Below, piece by piece: positions 34,038 through 45,415 of a DNA stretch of 64,000 nt; the first letter of the stretch is position 1; each line of letters begins with the position of its first letter. The position numbers and the translations under genes were made by a program. This stretch comes from Hypholoma sublateritium FD-334 SS-4 (taxonomy: Eukaryota > Basidiomycota > Agaricomycetes > Agaricales > Strophariaceae): assembly GCA_000827495.1 (NCBI GenBank), contig KN817572.1, positions 1 through 64,000 of the forward strand, given 5' to 3'. Below the pieces are notes generated by a model, which was not told the DNA's origin, made no database searches, and saw only the letters and a list, made by a program, of their open reading frames with translations.

Positions 34038-35792
34038 ATGTGGGTCAGACGGTGCATATTGCGAAAAGTCCTCTTGCAGAGGCAGTTTCATGCTGCTACA
34101 GCGGTTGTTCCTTTATTAGAAGATCTTCAGCGGCGAGGATTCGTTCAAGACATCACCAGGTTTTGTTTTTCATTACGAGACGATGCTCACAGCAGTTGAT
34201 ACTTCCGTAGGCACGACTCAGTGCTCGGGAATGCGCTCGAGTCTAAAAAGCAGACAATCTACGCTGGCGTGGATCCCACTGCCAAATCGCTGCACATTGG
34301 CCATCTCATTCCCATGCTCGTGCTTCTTCATTTCCAAATCCATGGTCATAGAGTCATGCCGCTGGTGAGCCTTACTACCACATCCGTCGATATGTAGGCT
34401 CATATCTGCCAGATTGGCGGTGCCACCGGTCGATTAGGGGATCCGTCTGGGCGACTCGTAGAACGTCAGTTAGCGGATATCAAGCAAGTCGACAACAACG
34501 CAGATAATTTAACGGCCAGCATCCAGTCTTTCTTCAACCGCGCGTTGGTTTATGCTAGTTCGCGTCTGTCACTCGATCAAGATATTCACGCAAGGCTTTC
34601 GGTCGTCAACAATCTAGAGTGGCATCAACCCGTCACTCTGCTGGAGTTCTTGCACAAAGTAGGAGCCCATGTGCGAATAAACACCATGTTGAATCGGGAG
34701 AGGTGAGAATGGGCATTGCGATGACATGCGTCGTTCTGACACGTTCAGTCAGTGTCTCAGCGCGGCTCAGTTCTCAACAAGGTCTCTCCTTTACGGAATT
34801 TACGTATCAACTGTTACAGGCATACGACTTTTATCACTTGAACAAGCATTTTGGGTGTACGATACAAGTTGGTGGTTCAGATCAATGGGGTAACATTGTC
34901 GCTGGCCTCGAATTGATCGGAAAACTGGGGGATCCCTTGACTTCGAAACGACCTCTGGCAAATGAAGCTTTTGGAATAACTACTCCGCTGCTTACTACGT
35001 CCAGCGGGGAAAAGTTCGGAAAGAGTGCTGGGAATGCAGTGTGGCTTAACCCTACGTTGACCAGTGTATTTGATTTCTATCAAGTCAGTATACCAATTGG
35101 ACTATGTTAACCACAAACTGACTCTCGCAGTATTTTTTGAAAGTTACAGATGCGGACGTCGGTAAATACCTACGATTGTTGACTCTGATGCCGCTCGAAG
35201 AGATAGAGGAGCTTGTCACGAAGCATAATGTGCGCAAAACATATCTCAATTTTACGGGTGATTGACATTGGTCAACAGGCTCAGCCCGAGAAGCGCCTCG
35301 CGCAATCACGTCTTGCAGCGGAAGTGACCGAGATGGTTCACACAAGTGCGTTCCTACGCGTACCTCGCGTCTGTCCCTAACATCTGTTCAGAAACTGGGG
35401 TCGCCCAGGCAGTTGCTCGGACCAAACTGTTGTTTGGGTCAGATTATACCAGCTTGAAGGTCGAAGATGTCATCATGGCATTCCAGGATGATCCGCGCCT
35501 GGTTAAGGCTACCCTACATGATATCACGAAGACCCCTTTGAGCAAATTGGCAGCCAAGTATGGCCTCGTCTCATCAAACTGTAGGTTTCCAAAACAATCC
35601 CTCTCAGTCATGCCTTACAATCAACCCACAGCTGCTTCACGAACATTAATATCATCCCGCGGGTTGTATTTGAATGACAAAACTGTGAAGACGGCGCAAG
35701 ATGTAATCGAACTTTGCGACCTTCAGGACCAGAAAATCGCTATTCTACGTGCTGGAAAGGGTAAAATCTTGATCTTAGTGGTGTCTGATTAG
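34038..35792 (+). CDS. MSY1: Mitochondrial tyrosyl-tRNA synthetase
   Basis: Exons: 34038-34159, 34211-34364, 34413-34702, 34753-35083, 35131-35229, 35279-35345, 35392-35580, 35632-35792; 470 residues. It charges mitochondrial tRNA-Tyr. The Arg-rich, acid-free opening [10 protein letters not shown] fits a mitochondrial presequence. Class I signatures are present: HIGH-type in [12 protein letters not shown] and KMSKS-type in [37 protein letters not shown] and [10 protein letters not shown] are bacterial-type TyrRS blocks. The C-terminal S4-like domain ([11 protein letters not shown]) would contact the tRNA. ATG 34038 gives the presequence and a clean first exon. Confidence 0.94.
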
Positions 35793-35852
35793 TAGGAGAA
35801 GGCTCATTTTGCAGTTGCACTACCACTTCATAATAAGCATTCGATATAATGT

Positions 35853-38710
35853 CTAATCTATCCGTACAGCGCTATAGAGTTTTCTCACAGCCCAATACGA
35901 TGCCAAGAACCCGATGGTTCCTGTGTGCATACATTAGAATGGTGCATTTTCGGTGTCTAGTTGATTGGGAACTGAATGACTTGCCTGTTACCAAGAAAAC
36001 AAAAAGAGATAACAAAAACAAATATCCCAGGTATAGCATGACACTTTGCGGCGATTCAAGTCTGAGTTGGGTGGCCCAATAATACAGACCATATGTCAAG
36101 ACCCAAAACGCGCTGCCACCTCCGATGATGAACGAGCGCCAGTGCCACCTGCGCAAAGAAGACGTAAATTAATTGAATGTTGAGAAAATATATCATACCT
36201 ATATTCTTCAGCACAGAGAAGGAAGTAGACAAAGAGAATGGTAACGGTGGCAGTAGTTAGAGCAATGGCCCCTGCAGTCAGAGCAAGAAATCCGAAAGCA
36301 TAGTACGCCCTAGAGGCGAACAGACTTGACAGAACGTAGTAAAGCTCCACGAAAGCGGCGCCTGACATATCATATTAGTCCACAGTATGAGGTACCTGTC
36401 TCCCTTCTCGTACCAAATGGTAAGATACCGCTGAGGAGAGCCGCAGCCTGTAGAAATATATGAGCATTGTTTTGACAACCTACCGACCGAAGACTGACCC
36501 ATAGCCTCAGATACTTTGGGCCGGGAGGAATCTGTCGCGGTATCGGATTCACCCGAACCGGGTGCCATACGGCCTGCAAATACAGTCGAAAGGTTAGCAA
36601 CTTTGAAGACAGCCTTGCAGCTATCTTACCCCTCGTTTTGATCCGAAATACGATCCAATGGCGGAAAGAGGCGCAGAGATTCCGAACCACATCAAAATAA
36701 TCAACAACATTGTGCCTAAATAGATTCCATAAGACAAAGTAATTGTTGTTAAATGAAGAAAGACTTACCAAAAGGAACAGCGCCAGATGAACCAGCCGAC
36801 AGCAAAAAGAAATTGAGTAGGAAGACCACAGCGAAAATCAACCTGAAATTTGCTATAAGTCAATATCCTATATTAGATGTGATACACCCACGTCGGCAAT
36901 GCAGTTGCAGTGACGAATGTATTTTTTTTGCGGTTCGAACCTCCAAGGGAAGCGTATACACGGCTAGATATATATCCGCCAATACTGTGAAAGCATCAAT
37001 TGAGAATTCGAAAATAATGGCAATTCATTTGCACACCTTCCGAAACATGACCAACAAACCATCATGACAGTTGCCAGTGAGCCTCGGTTTGACGGTGATA
37101 AAAACCCGAAAAGTGCAAACACTAGCGAGGGTTTATTAGTCTAAAACGAGACTTATTCCAGGCTAACTAACCCAGCGTGACAGCGACCATAGCGGCAATT
37201 TGAGAGCCATTCCCCACTAAAACCGACAGAACCAGAGAGTATTGCGGAGAGCGGAAGACTTCTCCATGGATGAGTTTCCATCCCCAATCTTCTTGAACGT
37301 CTTCCTGGAAGAAATATCAATTGAATAGAAAATGAGAGCCTTAACGATGCTCCATACGCTGATATCAATGGCATTATATCGGTGTATCTGATAAGAATGT
37401 TAAATTCTCAGATTGGACTGCTTCCTTCATGTAAGGAGCTGCTTACATCCCGCGAAACACTCCGGAATAATATCATAGAGACCATTCCACACAGCAATAC
37501 AACAACAACGACAGAGTTGATGAGACTGATCCAATGGATGCGAGGGTCGAAGACATGAAGATAGTTGTCCCATCGCGTGGCCTGCATAGCAGAGTCAATA
37601 ACAATTTTGGTTATGAAAGCTTGGGACTTACCCAAGGTGTATCTGATTCCTACGCAAAGTGTGAAATAGGAATAGTGAATACAGCATAAGCGCTGGACTC
37701 GCTCACATTCCAAGAAACCCGATAAGTATATCTAACGGCTTGTGTCTGATCCTCGTTCAACAATAATGGTGTTGTACCTGTGACGTCGCAATTAGGCGTG
37801 GAACTCTGGGTACCACCAATACTAGAATACATGTTAGATGACAGATGTGATCCCGACAACGGAGGCACGGAACTTGCCTTGCTGGCCACACAAGAACACC
37901 AACCACTCGATATGTTTCTGGCGTAGGCTTATGGTACCTAGAGAAAGGTAAGCTATGGCTCTACAATTGCTTATTATAAGCTGGTACCTTAAGACAATTT
38001 CGAAGTGATTGTTGAGGGCGGGTTGATTCTGATGTTCTCCTTCGTTGTCTCCCAGGTTGAACCCAATGTCGAAAAATAGTTCGCCCGTGTTATTTTCATA
38101 TTTCATTTCTGCTGCAGGAAGACCGTCAATGAGCCAGTTCATCGCGTAGTCTTCTCGAATACGATCATTTATGAACTTCGCGTCCTCCTTGTTAATGTTT
38201 GGGACGACACAGAGCGTTTTGCAAGTGTCATTGTCCTTCATCATTTTAATCTGAGTGACGAGTGCAGTAGTGAGATTTTATTTAAACCTAAAAGATATGG
38301 TACCCACATCGAAGGGAGAATTAAATATTCGGTCGCCAAATAATATTGATCCCAAAGACTCTGGCTGCGTTTTCGGTCCATCTTCTGGTTCGCAGAAACG
38401 TAGCTTGGGATTGTAATAATCATCTATGAACATGATATCAGCATAGTGGTGTCCAGCTTGCTTTGGGGACGGACAGTTTATGAGAGATTGCTAGAGTCCG
38501 ACGGTTTCAACTATGCGTTCGAAAGTCGATTAAGGAGGAATGACTTACTATTTTAACGTGATTGCCTGAACGCATTGGCGTTAATGCGTTAACAAAGAGC
38601 TCCACGGTGTCGCCTTCAGCATAGTTGTGGGGCGCCGCACCAGGAAGATAGAACGATATAACACAGGGCAGAAGGGAGAGCCAGAGGACGGCCAGAATGC
38701 GAGTGGACAT
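35853..38710 (-). CDS. TM9-superfamily (nonaspanin/EMP70) membrane protein, 18 exons
   Basis: Exons: 38710-38549, 38490-38308, 38250-37988, 37937-37878, 37821-37707, 37649-37632, 37581-37447, 37387-37358, 37304-37172, 37121-37037, 36984-36892, 36842-36769, 36715-36630, 36573-36499, 36447-36414, 36361-36199, 36148-35985, 35920-35853; 646 residues. TM9 proteins act in Golgi/endosomal sorting of membrane proteins. A signal peptide (LAVLWLSLLPCVISF) leads into a lumenal domain (ESLGSILFGDRIFNSPF, EDAKFINDRIREDYAMNW). Nine helices follow, with blocks HWISLINS, VLVGNGSQ, FGFLSPSNRG and VELYYVLSSLFASRAYY. Exons of 18, 30 and 34 bases are needed. Introns with donors at 37877 and 35984 are GC-AG (AG|GCAAGT). 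The ending RKLYSAVRID is family-typical. Confidence 0.93.
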
Positions 38711-38901
38711 AGCTGGAATCCGCTGGATGCAAGCAGCGACCTGCCAGTGAATTGGGCCCGTGGCACGTCATACATAGCACTTTGTTTACCAACGGCCTCT
38801 GGCGGTTAATTAATTTTAGGCAATCTGCTGTTGATCTCCTGCCGGTGAGCACTGCAAGCAAGATTCATCCTCCGAAGTTGGCCTGCCTCAGGCGAATAGC
38901 G
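38711..38901. promoter_or_regulatory. Divergent promoter, TM9 gene / QTRT1
   Basis: A 191-base shared upstream region between opposite start codons. No specific site is recognised. Confidence 0.45.
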
Positions 38902-40741
38902 ATGCGATTCGAAGTCATAGCAAAATGCCACACCACAAAAGCCCGGGTGGCCCGCATGACATTGGCACGTATGTCCTGTTTTCACACTACCTTCGCATTG
39001 AACCTATAAGTTATGATAGATGGAGTCACGATGCTGCCTACATTTATGCCCGTCGCCACACAAGCGGCAATTAAAGGCCTGACTTCAAATCAAATGGAAG
39101 CCCTCGGCGTAACCCTTATACTGAACAACACGTATCATCTCAATCTGCGTCCTGGTCTGGAGGTCTTGAGCAAGGCGGGAGGCGCACATAAATTCCAGGG
39201 ATGGGATCGCAATCTATTGACCGTTAGTATGCCTCCAACGTGCGCGTTTCATATCCCTTAATATTTTTCAACTTTCCTTCCATTGCATAGGATAGTGGCG
39301 GTTTTCAGCTTGTTTCGTTGAGCAAATTCACCGTTATCACAGAAGAAGGAGCTCTCTTTGCAAGTCCATTCACAGGTGAACCAACGATGCTCACGGTGAG
39401 GCAGACTATACAAGTCAATATGCCAGGCATTATCGTTGATAGCCCAAGCTAGCCTGAAGAAAGTATATCAATACAGCATATTATTGGCGCTGATATCATC
39501 ATGCAACTCGACGATGTAGGTATGTGAACGATGCTGAACGATGCATTGTTAAATTAAACAAAATTAGTGTCAAGTTTAACAACAGGATCTCGGGTCGAAG
39601 AAGCAATGGAGCGATCGGTGCGATGGCTAGACCGTTGTATCGTGCAACATGAGAGCTCAGGGAAAAAGGACAACCAAAACTTATTTGCCATCGTTCAAGG
39701 AGGTCTTGATCCATCATTACGCGATCGATGCTTGGATGCGATGATTGCCCGGCGGGATGGAGTTGCGGGGTATGCTATTGGAGGTCTCAGCGGCGGCGAA
39801 GAAAAAGGTGCATAATTTCTTGATCAAGTCAACTATATCCTAATTATACCACTAGACGTCTTTTGGAGAGTGTAAGCCAAGGTTTACTATATGGTTTGAT
39901 TATTGACCCATCCCAGGATCAAACAATGTGCAGACAAGCTTCCAGAAGACAGTTAGTCTATTCCAGCATGCTTAATTTCTTCTGTGTCTGAACGAAACTG
40001 TAGGGCCGCGGTACTCTATGGGAATTGGATTCGCTGAAGGTATACATTGTTAGCGAGATCCCTCAATAAAACAAACTAACATCAACCACACAGACCTTCT
40101 TGTGTGCGTTGCACTGGGTGTAGACATGGTACGTCCAATACGGGTTGCATCTGAAAATGAATCGCAGAAGTGTTTACATGCAATTTACAGGCCGATTGCG
40201 TGTTTCCTACTCGGACGGCTCGGTTCGGTGTGGCTCTTACAAATGACGGGCCACTTAACCTAAGTAATATATCAAGCTTCATTGTCGGCGAACATATATT
40301 GACATATCTGCAGAACTCAGTAAACACGCGAAAGAATTCAAGCCAATCGACGAATCTTGTCCTTGTCCAACTTGTAGCGACATGACGTCAAGAGCTATTC
40401 TACATCATCTCGTTACGCACGAAACAGCCGGTGCACACGGTGGGTCCTTCTAAATGTCGCAGCCTGTGAAATGCTCATAACATCTGCAACCAGCTCTTAC
40501 TCTCCATAATGTTGTATTTCAGGCTCAAGTTATGGGTCGTGCAAGGGAGGCCATCATTGCAGGTACCTTTCCCGATTACTTGCTTAGTTTCTTCGCGAGA
40601 TATTACGGCGATGCTGGGTATCCGGAATGGTGTGTCAATGCACTGAGGAGTGTGGGCGTCGATCTGCTGGAGGGAAGCCCAAACGCAAAGATTGTTGCGG
40701 GAAGTGGCACAAAGTGGGAATATGCCTCGGCCAATCCATAA
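38902..40741 (+). CDS. QTRT1: Queuine tRNA-ribosyltransferase catalytic subunit
   Basis: Exons: 38902-38968, 39011-39222, 39291-39395, 39453-39519, 39568-39807, 39856-39871, 39916-39950, 40004-40039, 40094-40128, 40191-40263, 40314-40439, 40494-40741; 419 residues. It exchanges guanine for queuine at wobble position 34 of GUN-anticodon tRNAs. [10 protein letters not shown] and [11 protein letters not shown] open the barrel; [20 protein letters not shown] and RYSMGIGF bind base. The nucleophile aspartate lies in [15 protein letters not shown] (second Asp by family). Zinc ligands are in CPCPTC plus a downstream His (LHHLVTHE). Exon 6 is only 16 bases (part of DVFWRV). Acceptor choice at 40313 restores [10 protein letters not shown]. 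Active salvage also needs a QTRT2 partner, not seen here. Confidence 0.93.
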
Positions 40742-40798
40742 GATATACTATGATATACAACGTATTTACCAATCCAAAACACCGTAAACAATCTACAT

Positions 40799-43700
40799 CT
40801 AGCGCCTGCCCTTTTTGCCACCGGAACGACTGGGCCTCGCATTTTTTTCTTTTCGTCTTTCTCGGACTTTCCTGTCTTTTCTGATTTGTTCGGAGGTCTT
40901 GAGTTCGTTTTTGATACGACCGTAAGTCTTTCCTGTTGCGCCACGACGGACACCTAGCTTCTTTCCCTTAGCAGAAATGATAGGAGTTTTGGGTTCTGCT
41001 GACATTCCCGCCTCTTCCTTCTTCTTTAGCTGGCGGACTTTGCGCTCGTAATCATGATTCATCTTGTCCAACGGTTGAGCAGCAGTCATCTTATTGTGCT
41101 TGAAACGCTGTCCGCCAGGGCCTGTCTGCTTCCTGGAGCCTGTGGATGCATTTTCAGCTTCTCCGATCCTGGGTAAGTTGACTCGGCTTTTGTTTTTCCA
41201 CTCGTCGAATCGGCCGCTTCGGAAACTTGCTGGTAGTCGAGTGCCATTTTCTGTCCGCACCATTTTGACATTGTCGGCACCCACTCCGTCACCCTTGATG
41301 AATTTTTTCTGCTTCTTGTCCCAAGTCTGCCCTCCTTTGCTAGGTCCTGCTGTTGCTTTGCCTTCATCATTGGTGAGATCGAAAGTGATTTTCGAAGCTT
41401 GTTTGATGAAGGAGGAAGCTCCATCGGTAAGAGAATAACTGACATCGATGGGTCAGTGGTTGGAAGGTACAAATATTAGACATGATGTTGTATTCACCCC
41501 TTTTCTGTCGTAGCATCTTTTTGGTAGTGGGACATGTAAAATTCTTCATCTCTGAAACCCCTCTTTCTCTCGGATACCCCGAAAACAGCCTAGCAGGGGA
41601 GAGATCAATGAAATAAGGTAGCCGAAGAGTGAAGTTACATACCACAAGGTCGTCTTCATTAGCCATCTCCAAAGCTACGCCAGGCTTTTCCTCGCCTTCT
41701 TTTACGTTTTCGCGGTCCTCGACTGTCGTTTTGGAAAATAACGCTCGTTCGTGAGATTTGACAATTGCCTTCCGCCGTTCCTTCATCAGAGCAGCCGTTT
41801 CTGAACCACCCTTTGCGCCGACCTCAAAGATAGTCTCTGTGGGCATGAAAGATCCAACAACCTGCAAAAGAGCCTTGCGCGCCTTCTCGACTTCCCGTTT
41901 TTCATGCGCGTCTGGACCTCGCAGTAACACGGGATGGATCCCGGAGTCGGATCCAGCTAAAAACCACTTCGGATCTTTGACCATTTCTTTCGCTCGCTTG
42001 TAGCTTTGAGGGCTGGCCTTTCCTTTACTGCGCTCGTACATGGCGTGGCCTCGTTTCATGACTTCTCGCAACACTGGCAGCGAATGATGGGCAATTTCGA
42101 GGGCCCGAATATACTCCACATCTTCGTCGATTTTTTCCCGTTGGAAATTGCCAAGGACTATAGATTCGGTGTAAACTTGGTCGTTATCAGTCACAACATC
42201 GTTCATCAGTGGCCTTCCTAGGAATAGTTGCAGATCCAATAGGAAGGGAAGTTCAGCGTTAGTGATAAACGACCAAGCCCAACCTTGACGACCTGCTCTG
42301 GCCGTTCGGCCAACACGGTGGACAAAGATCCTGGCACCTTGAGGAAAATCGTAGTTGATAACATTCTCCAACACCGGGATATCGATTCCGCGCGCCGCAA
42401 CGTCGGTGACGACCAGGATACTTGTCATCCCTCGACGGAACTGGTCCATTTGGAAAGAACGGGCCATTTGGTCCAAGGAACCGTAAATATGAGACACTGC
42501 ATATCCGGCAGCAGTCAGCAGATTGAGAAGGTATTCGACGTGGTGCTTAGTAGCAGCGAAAATGAGTGTTTGATAGGGTCCTGTGAAGGTCTCCATGGGT
42601 TTTGATCGACCTTTCTTCTTTCCCGCAGCACCATCGGGTTCTACGGGCTTCGAGCCAAAGGGCACGCGGATGACATCGCGGAGTAGAGCTAGTAAGCAAG
42701 CGTCTTTCTCTGCTTGTTTTATTGAAAAAAATGCCATCTTCAACTCTGGGCTAATTTTGCTTTCGGTGTCCAGTCGGACAAGTTTGGGTTCTTGAAGACC
42801 AGCTTTAGCGAACTCGACAAGTGATTTTGGGAGGGTGGCAGAAAACAGGATTGTTTGCCGGGTAGTGGGAAGGCGTTGGAGGATTTCATGCAACGCTACT
42901 TCAAAGCCCATTTCGAACAACCGATCAGCCTCGTCGAAAACGACGCATTCAACAGACTTGAGGTCCAAGTTCATTTCAACAATGAGATGCAGAAGGCGGC
43001 CAGGTGTTGCAATGATTCTAGAGAAACGCTCAGTTCTAGAGATAAGGCTCATCGTATCAAGCACCTACACATCCGGATTGCTTGTGATCATTTCGAATTG
43101 TTCGTCGAGACTTTCTCCACCAACGACCAACCCCCAACGAAGGTGAGAGCCTTTTTTGTCAGGTTCTCCTCCTTTGTTGTCTCCCGCATGGTCCCCATGA
43201 CCGCCTTGAAATCCACGTGCAAGTTCCTTCCCGACTTTCATTACTTGTAACGCCAGTTCGCGAGTTGGGAGCAAGATAAGGCCTCGTGCTCCAAAAACGG
43301 TTGAGTGACGACCTCCAAGCCTTTGCACTAGAGGAACCATATATGCGAGTGATTTACCTGAACCAGTTCTTGCCATTCCCACTAAATCCCTCGGAGGATT
43401 TGAGATGAGTGCAGGAATTGCCTGGCGCTGGATGGGAGTTGGTATCCGGTATCCCTGCAATGTCAACGAGCGGAGGAGAGAAGCATGTAGGCCTGCTCTT
43501 GTTTAGATGTTATGTGCTACATGGCAGTATGTATGGGTTACTCACCCATGCTCTGGAAACTTCCTCCTCCGACCTCGCCTTTCGTCATTTTGGCCTTTCC
43601 CTTCGCGCTCTTGAGAACTTGTGTGCCTTCTTTCACCGAACGCTTAGAAATAGATGCCTTCAAGAAATCTGCGAGCCCTTCGTCGTCTTCTTCGTCGATT

Positions 43701-43843
43701 GGTTGGGTCAATTTCGGACGTTTGCCCACAAGCTCGGACGAGATGTCGACGTCCATATCGTCGCCAGGGACTACAGAGAAAGATGAGCCATTATCTGATT
43801 CTGAGTCACAGACAGCCGGATTTTTGCGTTTCCTGATAGGCAT
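40799..43843 (-). CDS. DBP10: Nucleolar DEAD-box RNA helicase Dbp10 (DDX54)
   Basis: Exons: 43843-43546, 43492-43069, 43017-41643, 41589-41498, 41438-40799; 942 residues. Dbp10 acts in 60S ribosome assembly. The Q-motif region (GYRIPTPIQRQAIP), Walker A (ARTGSGKS), PTRELALQ, TPGR, DEADRLFEMGF, SATLP and HRVGRTARAGRQG are all present. The C-terminal Dbp10 extension has KRGFRDEEFYMSHYQKD followed by a basic tail rich in KKGRR and RKDRKVRERR, as expected for rRNA contact. Exon 4 (41589-41498) must be read in the frame giving RKRGFRDEEF; the other frame is an artefact. It converges with QTRT1 (57 bases apart). Confidence 0.94.
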
Positions 43844-44166
43844 CTAAAGGAAGAAAAAAAATAGAGAATGAAGCTGGAATGAAGCACTGCGTTCAGGTGG
43901 TGGCTAGTTGTGTCTAAAAATGGACTTACATACAAAATTGGCACTTATGTAAGTCGACTTCGGTAATATCGGGCCGATATGTCGCGTTCATCCTTCCGAA
44001 TGCATGCATGTCTCGTAATTAATGCTTTTAGATGCGTCTGCTACTCTCTGTCCTATTCGTCGATTTCGAAGCTGTTTAGTCTATCTTGCGATAATCTATC
44101 GAGTCGCATTCAAGTTTCTTGCTTCTGCAAAGCCTACTCACTCCACCCGCAAGCCAGGTTTTAGCC
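43844..44166. promoter_or_regulatory. Divergent promoter, DBP10 / DUO1
   Basis: A 323-base shared gap. No canonical box could be assigned; no RNA gene or repeat is seen. Confidence 0.45.
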
Positions 44167-45242
44167 ATGGCAGATTACTCGGACTCAAGTTCCATTGACA
44201 TCAATGCCAGTGCTTCTGAGTCGCGTTTATTGTCTCTGGACTCACCTATCCTATCCTCAATAAATCCGTACTTTAACGCAGGATCTTGCGGAGAGGCCTT
44301 GTCCCTATCAGACCTTTCGCTATCGGATCAAACTGCAATTACGGAGAAACCCTTCAGTCTACTCGCCAGAGCAGAGTCGGAGCCTGCAGCCCCAACGCAT
44401 AACCCTCAAACTACAAACCCTGATGCACGAGATGAAAACCTCAGTGAAAATAGCGATGACGTGTTTGAAAAGGAATCACTGGAGAAAATCCAGCAGCAGA
44501 CGACGAAACTAAGGGAGGAGAAACTGCAGAGCGACATTTTCATCTTGAAGAAATTGAATGCTTCCTTCGGGTTATTTATCGAAGCTTTACAAGACACGGG
44601 ATTCGCAAGTCGAGTGAGTCTTTGGCTTTACAAGTTTGAAATAAATAGCTTAGACTCTCTATTGGTTAGCGAATAGCTGCTCAACTCGAGCAGACCAACG
44701 ATTTACTAGATAAATACGTTGATATTTTGTCAAAATCCGAAGATTTTTCTCGTCTCATTTTTGATGAGCAATGGCACGGCGCAGATAATGTCAGTACAAT
44801 TTTCTACCCCTCATACCCTAGCTGATATTCTGGCAGGATGAAGAGACGATCGAAAGAGAACGATTAGAAGAAGAGAAAAGGATTCGACAAGAGAAGGAAG
44901 CGGAAGCCCTTCGCGCAGAACAAGAGTTCCTAAGAGTAGAAAAGGAAAAAGAAGGGCAAAGACGACGCGAAGAAACAGAACGAGTCGAACGCGAGAAGTC
45001 CGGCAAAGCAATTCGAGGGAGCATCAGAGGTGTACGCGGCACTCGAGCGTCAATGCGTGGGATACGTGGTTCCGCTCTCCCAAGACCAGGTATGCATTGG
45101 TTTCCAATTTCCGTATCTCTGACTTAACTCTGTTATCACAGACACCAATACTGGCGCATCTCGTGGCATCCCAAGGAGATCCCCATCTGGGTTATCGCGA
45201 CCAAGTGCAAGTTCTACAAAAAGATCATCTCGACCACTGTAA
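44167..45242 (+). CDS. DUO1: DASH/Dam1 complex subunit Duo1
   Basis: Exons: 44167-44613, 44670-44789, 44837-45089, 45142-45242; 306 residues. Duo1 is part of the DASH ring that couples kinetochores to microtubule ends. After about 100 acidic/Ser-rich residues, the Duo1 domain spans roughly 110-200: LREEKLQSDIFILKKLNASF, then RRIAAQLEQTNDLLDKYVDIL and DFSRLIFDEQWHGAD. A strongly charged helix (Glu/Arg-rich, likely coiled coil) follows. The C-terminus is basic with RGSIRGVRGTRASMRGIRG repeats ending in SSRPL, suited to tubulin binding. The family is narrow and fungal, so this assignment is firm on the domain blocks. Confidence 0.88.
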
Positions 45243-45415
45243 TACTATTATATATGTGTGATCAAATGTCGACAATTTAACAAAGCGCTGAGCATAAAGG
45301 AAAAAAATCGGAGAAGTGTGTAATATGTTAATGATCCAGGAAACTGATTTCAAAATCACACCTTCATATGCGGTGTCATTGAGTAATCATTTTGTTCCCA
45401 TGTGCGAATGCCCTT

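Noticed and set aside
41367..41640. Continuation of the DBP10 helicase frame past 41643 giving a different C-terminus
   Set aside because: A 53-base GT-AG intron and a 92-base exon restore the conserved Dbp10 extension and tail; the read-through sequence has no family match.
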